Source: Buchnera aphidicola (Ceratovacuna keduensis)
GTDB lineage: Bacteria > Pseudomonadota > Gammaproteobacteria > Enterobacterales > Enterobacteriaceae
Reading direction: 5' to 3'
Assembly: GCF_039372665.1 (NCBI RefSeq)
Contig: NZ_CP134994.1
Location: 1 to 64,000 of the forward strand
Length of the DNA stretch: 64,000 bases
A program made the translations under genes and the position numbers. Below the pieces are notes generated by a model. The model saw only the letters and a program-made list of their open reading frames with translations, did no database searches and was not told where the DNA came from. Below are positions 56,021 through 64,000 of the stretch, piece by piece. Positions within the stretch are counted from its first letter, which is position 1. Every line of letters begins with the position of its first letter.

Positions 56021-57964
56021 ATGAATGAAAAATTATCGTTTGAAAAAAAAATAGAAAAAAATAATTTTTTTAAAATTTTTTTTAATATTATAAAAAAAAA
56101 TATTATTGTGTTTTTAATTTTAGTATCATTATTTTTAACATCAGTATTTTCTATTTTTTTTTTATATAGATCAAATAATTATTGTACATTATATAATAAT
56201 TTATCTAATGAAGATAAAAATTCGATTATTTTAGAATTGTCTAGTATGAATATTCCTTATAAAATTTATAGTTCTGACAATAAAATTAAAATACCTAGAA
56301 ATTTAATTTATCAAGTTAGAATGAATTTATCTGAAAAGGGAATTCCTAAAGAAAATATAAATGGTTTTGAAATATTAGATAAAGAGAAATTTGGAGAAAG
56401 TCAATTTCATGAAAGAATAAATTATCAAAGAGCATTAGAAGGAGAATTATCAAAAACTATAATGAAAATAGATTCTATAAAAAATGCTTCTGTTCATTTA
56501 GTAATTAATTCTAAATCAATTTTTATAAATAATGATATAGATTCTTCTGCATCAATTTTGTTAACATTAAAGTTTGGAAAATATTTAGATTCAAATAAAA
56601 TAGATGCAATTTTACATTTAGTATCTACAAGTGTATCTGGTTTAAAATATAAAAATATAACTATAGTAGATCAATATGGAAATTTTTTGAATAAATTATC
56701 AGATATAGATATATATGGAAATAGTAAATTAATTTATATAAATGATATAGAGCAAAAATATAAAAAAAAAATTGAAGAAATTTTAATTCCATTATTTGGT
56801 ATAAATAATATACATGCTCAGGTAACAGCACAAGTAGATTTTGATAAAAAAGAAAAAGTAGAAGAGCATTATAAACCTAATTCAAATATTTTTGATAAAT
56901 CTATTAGATCTAATCAAAGTGTTTATAGTAAAGAATTTCATAGTGAAAATAAAAATGTTAATATAAAAGAAAATTATTTAAAAAAAAAAGATGACAAAGA
57001 TATAAAAAATAATTTAAATTCTAATATGTCTAAACAAGATATTAATTCTAAAAAAAATATAATTAATGATAAAGATAATAAAAATTTTTTGAACAATGGT
57101 GATTATGTTTCTAATTATGATAATACTACTAATTATGAATTAGATCATAACATTATAAATACTAAAATGAATGTAGGAAACTTAAAAAAAATTTCAGTAG
57201 GTATTGTAATAAATTATATAAAAGATTCTAACGGGAAATTTATACCATTAAATATAAATGATATTGAAAAAATAAAATGTTTAGTAAAAAATTCAATAGG
57301 ATTTTCTGAAGAAAGAGGTGATACGGTAGATTTAGTAAATTCATTATTTTTTCACAATCCTGAAATAAAAAAAGAAAAAAATATACTTGTAGAAAAAAAT
57401 TATTCAGACATTTTTTTTGACAATTTTTTATTTATTTTATTAACTATTATATTATTTATATTTTTTTATGAATTTTTATTAAAAAAAATATTTTTTTATA
57501 TATTTCGAAGAAATAAAAACAATAATAAAAATATAAAAATAAATAATAAAGATGTAAATAATAAAGATGTAAATAATAAAGATGTAAATAATAAAGATGT
57601 AAATAATAAAGATGTAAATAATAAAGATGTAAATAATAAAGATGTAAATAATAAAGATGTAAATGATAAAGATGTAAATAATAAAGATGTAAATAATAAA
57701 GATGTAAATGATAAAGATGTAAATGATAAAGATGTAAATAATAAAGATGTAAATGATAAAGATGTAAATAATAAAGATGTAAATGATAAAGATGTAAATG
57801 ATAAAAAATATATAAATAAAAAAATTGTTAAAGAAAAATCTAAAGAAAAAACATTTTCTAATGCATTAGTAGTTACTAAACAAAATAAAGAAAATAAAAA
57901 TATTTTTGAAAGAAAATCTTTATTTATAGCAAAAATTATTCGAAATTGGATAAATAAAAAATGA
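56021..57964 (+). CDS. fliF: Flagellar MS-ring protein FliF with a repeat-expanded tail
   Basis: FliF builds the MS ring of the basal body. At 647 aa it is much longer than the 552 aa of E. coli. Transmembrane segments lie at ~25-50 and ~466-488. The periplasmic ring-building motifs include GFEILDKEKFGESQFHERINYQRALEGEL and ASVHLVI. The cytoplasmic tail carries about 18 VN(N/D)KD pentapeptides (~508-596). These separate the second membrane helix from the FliG-binding terminus (residues ~612-647, ending IAKIIRNWINKK). The stop overlaps the fliG start (ATGA at 57961). The extra length is almost wholly the repeat. Confidence 0.95.
   Translation: MNEKLSFEKKIEKNNFFKIFFNIIKKNIIVFLILVSLFLTSVFSIFFLYRSNNYCTLYNNLSNEDKNSIILELSSMNIPYKIYSSDNKIKIPRNLIYQVRMNLSEKGIPKENINGFEILDKEKFGESQFHERINYQRALEGELSKTIMKIDSIKNASVHLVINSKSIFINNDIDSSASILLTLKFGKYLDSNKIDAILHLVSTSVSGLKYKNITIVDQYGNFLNKLSDIDIYGNSKLIYINDIEQKYKKKIEEILIPLFGINNIHAQVTAQVDFDKKEKVEEHYKPNSNIFDKSIRSNQSVYSKEFHSENKNVNIKENYLKKKDDKDIKNNLNSNMSKQDINSKKNIINDKDNKNFLNNGDYVSNYDNTTNYELDHNIINTKMNVGNLKKISVGIVINYIKDSNGKFIPLNINDIEKIKCLVKNSIGFSEERGDTVDLVNSLFFHNPEIKKEKNILVEKNYSDIFFDNFLFILLTIILFIFFYEFLLKKIFFYIFRRNKNNNKNIKINNKDVNNKDVNNKDVNNKDVNNKDVNNKDVNNKDVNNKDVNDKDVNNKDVNNKDVNDKDVNDKDVNNKDVNDKDVNNKDVNDKDVNDKKYINKKIVKEKSKEKTFSNALVVTKQNKENKNIFERKSLFIAKIIRNWINKK
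57541..57805 (+). repeat. 15-bp minisatellite inside fliF
   Basis: Seventeen full and one partial copies of a 15-bp unit (aaataataaagatgt) run in frame and encode VNNKD or VNDKD. Units differ only at one base, aat versus gat. Reading by unit, N/D is N at 1-8, then D N N D D N D N D D. The first eight units are identical. It is a non-interspersed coding repeat, not a CRISPR: it has no spacers. Confidence 0.97.
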
Positions 57965-58434
57965 ATAATAGTATTGATGGTTATACAAAAAGTGCATGTT
58001 TATTATTTTTTTTAGGAATAAAAAAAAGTATAAAAATATTAAAGTATTTTAATGTAGATGAGAAAAGAAAAATAATATTAAAATTGTCGGATACTTCTAT
58101 ATTATCTAAAAAAAATATAGACATATCTATAAAATCTTATAAAGAATATTATAAAAATTTATTTTTTAATAAAAAAAAATATTTTAATAGTTATTTAAAA
58201 TCTATAGTTAATAAATCTTTTAATAAAGAAGATAGTTTATTTTTAATTGATAGTATTAATAATAAATCAACTTTTTTGAAAAATGTAAAAAAAGCAAATT
58301 CAATTAATGCTAAAAATTGTTATCTAATTTTTAAAAAAGAACATCCTCAGATAATTTCTGTGTTTTTAAAATATTTAAATAAAAAAAAATCTTTTAAGAT
58401 ATTATCTTTTTTTGAAAAAAAGTGTAGTAAATAA
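57961..58434 (+). pseudogene. fliG: Truncated fliG copy (FliG N-terminal and partial middle domain)
   Basis: Duplicate 5' part of fliG: residues 1-155 are identical to the intact copy at 58819, then Ser-Lys and a stop created by the duplication joint. It keeps the FliF-binding N-terminal domain (NNSIDGYTKSACLLFFLGIK) and the EHPQ motif (KKEHPQIISVF) of the middle domain. It lacks the C-terminal torque/FliM-binding part. It has the normal fliF-coupled ATG, so a 157-aa fragment could be made; I regard it as a by-product rather than a working FliG. Confidence 0.88.
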
Positions 58435-58822
58435 TAAAGATGTAAATAATAAAGATGTAAATAATAAAGATGTAAATAATAAAGATGTAAATAATAAAGA
58501 TGTAAATAATAAAGATGTAAATGATAAAGATGTAAATAATAAAGATGTAAATAATAAAGATGTAAATGATAAAGATGTAAATGATAAAGATGTAAATAAT
58601 AAAGATGTAAATGATAAAGATGTAAATAATAAAGATGTAAATGATAAAGATGTAAATGATAAAAAATATATAAATAAAAAAATTGTTAAAGAAAAATCTA
58701 AAGAAAAAACATTTTCTAATGCATTAGTAGTTACTAAACAAAATAAAGAAAATAAAAATATTTTTGAAAGAAAATCTTTATTTATAGCAAAAATTATTCG
58801 AAATTGGATAAATAAAAAATGA
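58412..58822 (+). pseudogene. fliF: Detached duplicate of the FliF C-terminal tail
   Basis: Open frame created by the duplication. Possible TTG start at 58412 (inside the end of the truncated fliG), then ~16 VN(N/D)KD units (58429-58663) and the FliF tail with the FliG-binding end, overlapping the start of intact fliG as the native fliF end does. It has no transmembrane segment and no ring domain. Whether it is translated is unknown; no clear ribosome-binding site precedes the TTG, but re-initiation after the truncated fliG stop at 58434 is possible. Confidence 0.75.
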
Positions 58823-59817
58823 ATAATAGTATTGATGGTTATACAAAAAGTGCATGTTTATTATTTTTTTTAGGAATAAAAAAAAGTATAAAAATATTAA
58901 AGTATTTTAATGTAGATGAGAAAAGAAAAATAATATTAAAATTGTCGGATACTTCTATATTATCTAAAAAAAATATAGACATATCTATAAAATCTTATAA
59001 AGAATATTATAAAAATTTATTTTTTAATAAAAAAAAATATTTTAATAGTTATTTAAAATCTATAGTTAATAAATCTTTTAATAAAGAAGATAGTTTATTT
59101 TTAATTGATAGTATTAATAATAAATCAACTTTTTTGAAAAATGTAAAAAAAGCAAATTCAATTAATGCTAAAAATTGTTATCTAATTTTTAAAAAAGAAC
59201 ATCCTCAGATAATTTCTGTGTTTTTAAAATATTTAAATAAAAAAAAATCTTTTAAGATATTATCTTTTTTTGAAAAAAAGTGTAGATATGAAATTATTAA
59301 AAGAATGTTTGAAACTAGCAAACTTAGTGAATTTTCTAAGAATGAATTTTTTAAAATAATTAATTTTTTATTTAAAAAAAAAAAAATATTAGAAAAAAAT
59401 AATTTAGACAAAGCAATTAACATTTTTAATTTATTTTCTAAAAAAGAAAAAATTTTTATATTAAAAAATTGTTTTAAAAATAATTATAATGTTAGAAAAA
59501 AAATTATTTGTGAAATGTTTTCTTTTAAAGATATATTTAAAATGAGTGATTGTCATATATATATTTTATTAAAATATGTTAATAAAAAAATTTTATATAT
59601 TTCTATAGAAAATTTAGAAGAAAAATTTAAAAATAAAATTTTAGCAAACATGTCTAAAAAACAATTATATTATTTTTTTAAAATGATAAAAAATAGTAAT
59701 TTTAAAATTTCTTATGAAGAAATAAAAAGTAGTAGAAAAGATATTTTAAAAATTGTAAAAATTTTATTAGAAAAAAATATATTAATGTTAGAAGATATAG
59801 AGAAAATTTATGTATAA
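58819..59817 (+). CDS. fliG: Flagellar motor switch protein FliG (intact copy)
   Basis: C-ring component that joins FliF to FliM; 332 aa (E. coli 331). The N-terminal domain binds FliF, the middle domain carries EHPQ (~residue 125), and the C-terminal domain begins around ILEKNNLDKAINI. Charged residues of the torque helix (SRKDILKIVKILLEK) are present, although Buchnera has no flagellar filament. An in-frame run of 13 A lies at 59374-59386. The 3' end overlaps fliH by 8 bp. Confidence 0.95.
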   Translation: MNNSIDGYTKSACLLFFLGIKKSIKILKYFNVDEKRKIILKLSDTSILSKKNIDISIKSYKEYYKNLFFNKKKYFNSYLKSIVNKSFNKEDSLFLIDSINNKSTFLKNVKKANSINAKNCYLIFKKEHPQIISVFLKYLNKKKSFKILSFFEKKCRYEIIKRMFETSKLSEFSKNEFFKIINFLFKKKKILEKNNLDKAINIFNLFSKKEKIFILKNCFKNNYNVRKKIICEMFSFKDIFKMSDCHIYILLKYVNKKILYISIENLEEKFKNKILANMSKKQLYYFFKMIKNSNFKISYEEIKSSRKDILKIVKILLEKNILMLEDIEKIYV

Positions 59818-60442
59818 ATCATTTTATATAAAAAAGTGGAAACCAAATTCTTTTTCTAAAAATGATAATAATATTTTAAAAAAAAATAATAGTAATTTTA
59901 ATAATAAAAAAATTATAGAAAATAAAAAATTATTAGAAGAAGAAATTTATAATAAAGGATTTTTAGAAGGAAAAAAAATAGGACATAGAATAGAATTAAA
60001 AAAAAATAATTTTTATAGAAAAAAAAAAAAAATAGAAATAAAAAAAATAAAAAATTTATTTTTAAGTTTGCAAAAATCTATTAAGTCTATAGACTCTTAT
60101 GTATCTATTAAAATCGTAAAGATATTTTTTAATATTATTAAAGATAATAATAAAATTTTTAATAACAATGGAACTAGAAAATTAATAAAAAATGTTAAAA
60201 AATATTTATGTAAAGAATGCATTTTTTTAAATAATTTAACTTTTAAAATAAATCCAAAAGATTCAAAAATATTTAAAAAAGAAATTGTAAACTTTTTAAA
60301 TTTTAAAAATTGGGTTTTAGTAAAAGATAATAATATTTCTAAAGGAGAATGTGAAATTGTTTCTCCTGAAATTAATGTTAATTTTACTAATGTAGACAAC
60401 TGGAATAGTTTATATAGAATTTTTTTGTTAGAGAAAAATTAA
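59810..60442 (+). CDS. fliH: Flagellar export ATPase regulator FliH
   Basis: Peripheral stator-like partner of FliI; 210 aa (E. coli ~228). It begins KSFYIKKWKPNSF, with the N-terminal tryptophan used for docking. The central long helix is extremely lysine-rich and includes GFLEGKKIGHRIE. The C-terminal domain has NFKNWVLVKDNNISKGECEI (E. coli ...D..l.pGgcri). An in-frame A14 run is at 60019-60032. It overlaps fliG at its start and touches fliI at its end. Confidence 0.92.
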   Translation: MYKSFYIKKWKPNSFSKNDNNILKKNNSNFNNKKIIENKKLLEEEIYNKGFLEGKKIGHRIELKKNNFYRKKKKIEIKKIKNLFLSLQKSIKSIDSYVSIKIVKIFFNIIKDNNKIFNNNGTRKLIKNVKKYLCKECIFLNNLTFKINPKDSKIFKKEIVNFLNFKNWVLVKDNNISKGECEIVSPEINVNFTNVDNWNSLYRIFLLEKN

Positions 60443-61803
60443 TGAATCAAAATTTAAAAAATTGGTTAAAAAATATAAATTTATTATATAATAAAATGCA
60501 TAAATTTCCAATAGCTACAAAATATGGATATGTAATAAGTTTTGTTGGTTTACTTATAGAAGTTTCTGGTATAAGTTTATCTGTTGGAGAAATTTGTATT
60601 ATAGAAGTAATTTATAATAAAAAAAAATTTTTTGTTGAAGCTGAAGTAACTGGATTTAAAAATAGAAATATTTTTGTTATGTTGTTTGAAGATTCTAAAG
60701 GAATATCTCCAGGTTTAAGAGTTTTTCAAAAAATTGATAAAAATGGTAATAATATAGGAAAGATGCTTCCTGTAGGAAAAAAATTGTTAGGAAGAGTTGT
60801 GGATAGTTATGGAAATTCTATAGATAATTTAAAAAATTTAAATTGTAATAATTTTATATCTACTTCTTACAAAAAAATTAATCCTTTAAAAAAAAAACCT
60901 ATAAATCAAATATTAGATACTGGAATAAGAGCAATAAATTCTTCTCTTACTATAGGTAGAGGTCAAAGAATAGGATTATTTGCTAGTTCTGGTGTTGGAA
61001 AAAGTGTTTTATTAAGTATGATATCAAAAAATTCTAAATCAGATGTGTTTGTGATAGGTTTAATAGGAGAAAGGAGCAGAGAAATATTAGAATTTGTAGA
61101 AAATATAAAAAGTGCAAATAATTTTTCAAAATCTGTAGTTATAGTTGCTCCCGCTAACAATTCTCCATTATTAAAAGTACAAGGAGCTTTATATGCAATA
61201 AGCGTAGCTGAATATTTTAGAAAAAAAGGTAATCATGTACTTTTTATATTAGATTCTTTAACACGATATGCTATGGCTGAAAGAGAAATATCTATTTCTA
61301 TGGGAGAAATTCCTGTTATGAGAGGATATCCTACTTCAATTTTTTCTAAATTACCATTTTTTATAGAAAGATCAGGTAATAATGAAAATGATAATTGTTC
61401 TATAACTGGATTATATACTGTTCTAATAGAAAACAATAAAAATTTAGATCCTATTTCTGATTTAGCTAAATCTATTTTAGATGGACATATAATGCTTTCT
61501 AAAAGTTATTCTAATTCTGGTCATTATCCAGCTATTAATATGGAAACTTCTATAAGTAGAGTTATGTCAAATTTAGTAGGAAAAGATCATTATAATAAAG
61601 CTATTTATTTAAAAAAATTAATATCTATATATAGAAAAAATAAAGATTTAATAAGTTTAGGAGCTTATGTAAAAGGAAATGATAAAGTTTTGGATACTGC
61701 AATAAAATTATGGCCTAAAATAGAAAAATTTTTAAAACAAGATAAAGACATTATATGTAATTTTAATGAATCTTATAAAAAATTAAATGAATTAATAAAA
61801 TAA
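60442..61803 (+). CDS. fliI: Flagellum-specific export ATPase FliI
   Basis: Hexameric ATPase that energises flagellar type III export; 453 aa (E. coli 457). The Walker A is GLFASSGVGKSVLL. FVIGLIGERSREILEF carries the catalytic glutamate. Walker B is HVLFILDSLTRYAMAERE, followed by GEIPVMRGYPTSIFSKLP and DGHIMLSKSYSNSGHYPAIN. It is homologous to the F1 beta subunit at 6681. The start overlaps the fliH stop (taatg). Confidence 0.98.
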   Translation: MNQNLKNWLKNINLLYNKMHKFPIATKYGYVISFVGLLIEVSGISLSVGEICIIEVIYNKKKFFVEAEVTGFKNRNIFVMLFEDSKGISPGLRVFQKIDKNGNNIGKMLPVGKKLLGRVVDSYGNSIDNLKNLNCNNFISTSYKKINPLKKKPINQILDTGIRAINSSLTIGRGQRIGLFASSGVGKSVLLSMISKNSKSDVFVIGLIGERSREILEFVENIKSANNFSKSVVIVAPANNSPLLKVQGALYAISVAEYFRKKGNHVLFILDSLTRYAMAEREISISMGEIPVMRGYPTSIFSKLPFFIERSGNNENDNCSITGLYTVLIENNKNLDPISDLAKSILDGHIMLSKSYSNSGHYPAINMETSISRVMSNLVGKDHYNKAIYLKKLISIYRKNKDLISLGAYVKGNDKVLDTAIKLWPKIEKFLKQDKDIICNFNESYKKLNELIK

Positions 61804-61819
61804 TATTTTGGAATTTTTT

Positions 61820-62281
61820 ATGAATAATAGAGTTAAGTTAATTAAATTATTAATTTCTTTAGAAAAAATAAAAATGAAAAAAGTTTATAAAAATTTTTTA
61901 AATTTATTAAATTATAAAAAAAATAATGAATTAAATTTAAAATTATTAAAAAGATATAAAAAAATATATTTAAAAAAAAATAATGAAAAGATTTTTATAG
62001 GAATAAATTCTGTAGAAATAAAAAATTTTAATAATTTTTTAAATATTCTTAGCAATCAAATATTTCAAAAAGAAAAAAATATTTTTGAAATTAATATTAA
62101 AAAAAAAATGTTTTTAAAAAATATTTTAAAAAATAAAAGAAAAATAAATATATTAAAATTTTTTAAATTATATTTAATAAATAAAGAATATAATAAAGAT
62201 ATTTGTATAATTGATTTTAATAATGAAGAGTTAATGCAAACTTTTTTTTTAATAAATAAAAATCTAATATTTTATTATTAA
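61820..62281 (+). CDS. fliJ: Flagellar export chaperone FliJ
   Basis: Small coiled-coil protein related to the F1 gamma shaft; expected 153 aa (E. coli 147). I use the ATG at 61820 with GGA 8-10 nt upstream; the TTG at 61808 is in frame but less likely. The sequence is almost wholly Lys/Asn/Leu-rich helix and poorly conserved. The assignment rests mainly on position between fliI and fliM and on size and helical character. Confidence 0.8.
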   Translation: MNNRVKLIKLLISLEKIKMKKVYKNFLNLLNYKKNNELNLKLLKRYKKIYLKKNNEKIFIGINSVEIKNFNNFLNILSNQIFQKEKNIFEINIKKKMFLKNILKNKRKINILKFFKLYLINKEYNKDICIIDFNNEELMQTFFLINKNLIFYY

Positions 62282-62329
62282 TTTTTTATTTTTATAGTTT
62301 TATAATTTTTTATTATATAAGGAAATTTT

Positions 62330-63712
62330 ATGAATAAATATTTTGGTAATTTTATACATGTTAATAAAGTTTTAGAAAAGTTTGATAATTTTTCATGTAA
62401 TAAAAAAAAAAATATAAAAAACTTTGTTAATAACGATTTTAATTTTTTTAATATTTTATATGCTAATTTAAATAATATATATTTAAAAGAAAAGTTTTTA
62501 TTAGAAATTTTATTTAAAAATTTTTCTAAAATTTTAGAAAAAAAATTATCTAATATGTTACATTATAAAATTAAAATATATGTTGAAGATATAAAAATAC
62601 AAACATATAAAAAGTATTTTAAAAATATTAGTTCTTTGATAAGTTTAAATTGTTTTAAAATATCTTCTATAAAAGATTTTGGTTTTTTTATATATTCTAA
62701 CAATTTCGTATTATATATATTAGAACTTTTTTTTGGAGGTAAAACTAATTTTTTAAATAAAAAGATGTTTTATAATGTTTCTTATAGTCAAAATTTTATT
62801 AGTAATAATATAAAAAATATATTAATTAATAGTTTATCAAAAATTTTAAAAAAAAAATTAAATTTAGATATATTTTCATATAAATTTGAAAAAATTTTTT
62901 CTATACATAATGAAAATTTTTTTTCTTTAAAAAATTTTTCAGCAATAATATTTTTTAAAGTTTTTACTAAAAATAAAGATTATAATACTTTTAATATATG
63001 TTTGCCACTTAGTTTTATAAAATATATAAATAAAATTATTATTAAAAAATCTAACAAAATATGTGATAATAATAATTTAAAAAAAAATTTTTATATGTTG
63101 AATGATATAAAATTCATAATGTCTGTTTTTTTACAAAATTTTTTTATTAGTTTATCGAAATTATATAAATTAAAATATAATTATATTATTGAGATAAACA
63201 ATCCAAATGATGTTTATGTTTTTGTAGGAAAAAAATTATTTTTCTTAGGAAAAAATATAGCTTTTAAAAATAATAATTCTATTGTAATAAAAAAAATGAC
63301 ATATTTAAAATATATAAATTCAGGTGATAAAATGAACAATGAACTAGAAAAATTTAAAAAATATTTTTCAGAAAATGAACAAAAATTATATAAAAAAGAA
63401 AATGATAATAAAGTATTTTCAGATAATTCTTATAAAGAAAATTTAGAAAAAGATATTTTTAATGAAAAAATAAATTGTATAGGAGATATAAAAATTAAAA
63501 TTTCTGTTAGATTAGGAAGTACAAATATAAAAACAAAAAAATTATTATCTATAAGAAATGGATCAATAATACAATTGAATCAATTAGCAGGAGAACCTTT
63601 AGATATATTAGCAAATGGTTGTTTAATAGCAAAAGGTGAAATAGTAGTTATAAAAAATAAATATGGAATAAGAATTGTAAATATAATAAACAATATTAAT
63701 AATTTAAAATAA
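62330..63712 (+). CDS. fliM: Fused FliM-FliN motor switch protein
   Basis: C-ring protein of 460 aa. Residues 1-334 equal a complete FliM (E. coli 334): the middle domain has LLEILFKNFSKILEKKLSNML and FFGGKTNF, and the SpoA domain is degenerate (YIIEINNPNDVYVFVGKKLF). Residue 335 is the methionine of a complete FliN of 126 aa: the SpoA domain has KISVRLGSTNIKTKKLLSI, then GSIIQLNQLAGEPLDILANG. In relatives these are two genes. Here the frame passes through without a stop, although TGATAA is present one frame away at 63325-63330. fliK is missing upstream. Separate FliN can still arise from the internal start. Confidence 0.9.
   Translation: MNKYFGNFIHVNKVLEKFDNFSCNKKKNIKNFVNNDFNFFNILYANLNNIYLKEKFLLEILFKNFSKILEKKLSNMLHYKIKIYVEDIKIQTYKKYFKNISSLISLNCFKISSIKDFGFFIYSNNFVLYILELFFGGKTNFLNKKMFYNVSYSQNFISNNIKNILINSLSKILKKKLNLDIFSYKFEKIFSIHNENFFSLKNFSAIIFFKVFTKNKDYNTFNICLPLSFIKYINKIIIKKSNKICDNNNLKKNFYMLNDIKFIMSVFLQNFFISLSKLYKLKYNYIIEINNPNDVYVFVGKKLFFLGKNIAFKNNNSIVIKKMTYLKYINSGDKMNNELEKFKKYFSENEQKLYKKENDNKVFSDNSYKENLEKDIFNEKINCIGDIKIKISVRLGSTNIKTKKLLSIRNGSIIQLNQLAGEPLDILANGCLIAKGEIVVIKNKYGIRIVNIINNINNLK
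63323..63334 (+). promoter_or_regulatory. fliN: Internal ribosome-binding site and ATG for FliN
   Basis: AGGTGATAAAATG contains a Shine-Dalgarno-like AGGTGA followed by the ATG at 63332, with ideal spacing. TGATAA in another frame marks the probable ancestral fliM stop. Translation from here would give free FliN (63332-63712, 126 aa). Confidence 0.7.
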
Positions 63713-63819
63713 TTTTTTAATTATATTTTTATTTTTTATAATAATAATATTTTTTTTAATATTATAATTATTAAAATATATTAAAATTTTTTAAATAACT
63801 AAATATTTTGGAAATTATA

Positions 63820-64000
63820 ATGAAATATAGTAAAATTTTATTATTTTTGTTTTCATTACTTTCTACTTCTGTATATACAATGAATTTAGATTCAATAAAT
63901 AATTTATTTTTTAATAAAGGAAGTGATCTTTCTATTCCTTTAGATATTTTAATAATAATGAGTTCTTTAAGTTTTTTACCTGCTATAATTCTTTTAATGA
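63820..64000 (+). CDS. fliP: Flagellar type III export gate protein FliP (5' part, cut by window end)
   Basis: The first 60 codons are visible: MKYSKILLFLFSLLSTSVYT is a cleavable signal peptide, as in E. coli FliP. Then the conserved PLDILIIMSSLSFLPAIILLM matches LPVQTLVFITSLTFIPAILLMM. TTTTGGAAA precedes the ATG. The rest lies beyond the window. The 107-bp spacer after fliN has no other gene. Confidence 0.9.
   Translation, partial: MKYSKILLFLFSLLSTSVYTMNLDSINNLFFNKGSDLSIPLDILIIMSSLSFLPAIILLM

Larger units (their letters stand above)
57570..59285 (+). repeat. 858-bp perfect tandem duplication across the fliF-fliG junction
   Basis: Copy 1 is 57570-58427 and copy 2 is 58428-59285. Every part I compared is identical: the repeat array from its third unit, the fliF end, and the first 155 codons of fliG. 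The fliG starts are at 57961 and 58819, exactly 858 bp apart. The novel joint at 58427/58428 fuses fliG codon 155 to the 15-bp array, with a single shared G as microhomology. Outside the unit the sequences diverge at once. The duplication is either very recent or an assembly artefact. Confidence 0.95.

Noticed and set aside
57541-57805. Direct repeats that might suggest a CRISPR array
   Set aside because: Units are 15 bp, contiguous, without spacers and in frame with fliF. No cas gene is near.
60019-60032. A14 run in fliH as a possible frameshift
   Set aside because: The genomic frame is open through the run and both sides read as FliH, so no correction is needed. The same holds for the A13 in fliG (59374) and the A12 in argH (42365).

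Overview
The window is very AT-rich (well under 25% GC by eye), has short spacers, and keeps an Enterobacterales-type gene order with no mobile elements. The gene series mnmG-atpBEFHAGDC-gyrB-dnaN-rpmH-rnpA-yidC-mnmE, groESL-efp-dnaC-dnaT-rsmD-ftsY-rpoH-metE-hupA, rpoCB-rplLJAK-nusG-secE-tRNAs, metF-argGH, rpoD-dnaG-rpsU-tsaD-cca, crr-ptsI-ptsH-ligA-gltX and fliEFGHIJMNP matches the aphid endosymbiont Buchnera aphidicola. Position 1 is the mnmG start codon, the customary start of a Buchnera chromosome record. Several genes that I recall from larger Buchnera genomes are missing at their usual places: dnaA, glmS/glmU, murB, argECB, ribB, cysK, fliK and purH. This suggests a strongly reduced lineage, possibly a Lachninae-type Buchnera that relies on the host or a co-symbiont. 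That placement is inference.

Layout. 1-8456: tRNA modification gene mnmG and the complete F1Fo ATP synthase operon on +. 8580-12194: a GC-rich bidirectional terminator, then gyrB and dnaN on -. 12426-16087: rpmH, rnpA, yidC and mnmE on +. 16110-18495: tRNA-Phe, then groESL with an upstream promoter and a perfect 14-bp terminator stem. 18545-25818: efp (+), dnaC/dnaT/rsmD (-), then ftsY, rpoH and metE (+). 26008-38665: a long - strand block with HU, RNA polymerase beta' and beta, four ribosomal proteins, nusG, secE and four tRNAs. 38885-42547: metF, argG, argH. 42620-46539: the macromolecular synthesis operon rpsU-dnaG-rpoD on -. 46683-49107: tsaD, cca. 49256-51768: PTS genes crr, ptsI and ptsH on -. 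52005-55506: ligA, tRNA-Lys, tRNA-Val and gltX. 55604-64000: flagellar basal body/export genes fliE (-), then fliF to fliP (+).

The most striking observations are of two kinds. First, three essential genes (ftsY, nusG, dnaG) are each broken by a frameshift inside a poly(A) run of 11-13. All three would be restored by exactly one extra A, which fits rescue by transcriptional slippage (or a shared sequencing error). Second, the fliF-fliG junction carries a perfect 858-bp tandem duplication. It leaves a truncated fliG copy and a detached copy of the FliF tail upstream of an intact fliG. The duplicated segment includes a 15-bp minisatellite that encodes VN(N/D)KD pentapeptides inside FliF. In addition, fliM and fliN are fused into one reading frame, LigA lacks its BRCT domain, and dnaA is absent although dnaC and dnaT are kept.

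Together the genes describe a minimal information-processing core (replication, transcription, translation, chaperone, tRNA maturation), energy generation by ATP synthase and sugar uptake by PTS, amino-acid provisioning genes (metE, metF, argG, argH), and a flagellar basal body that in Buchnera is thought to work as an export machine rather than for swimming.
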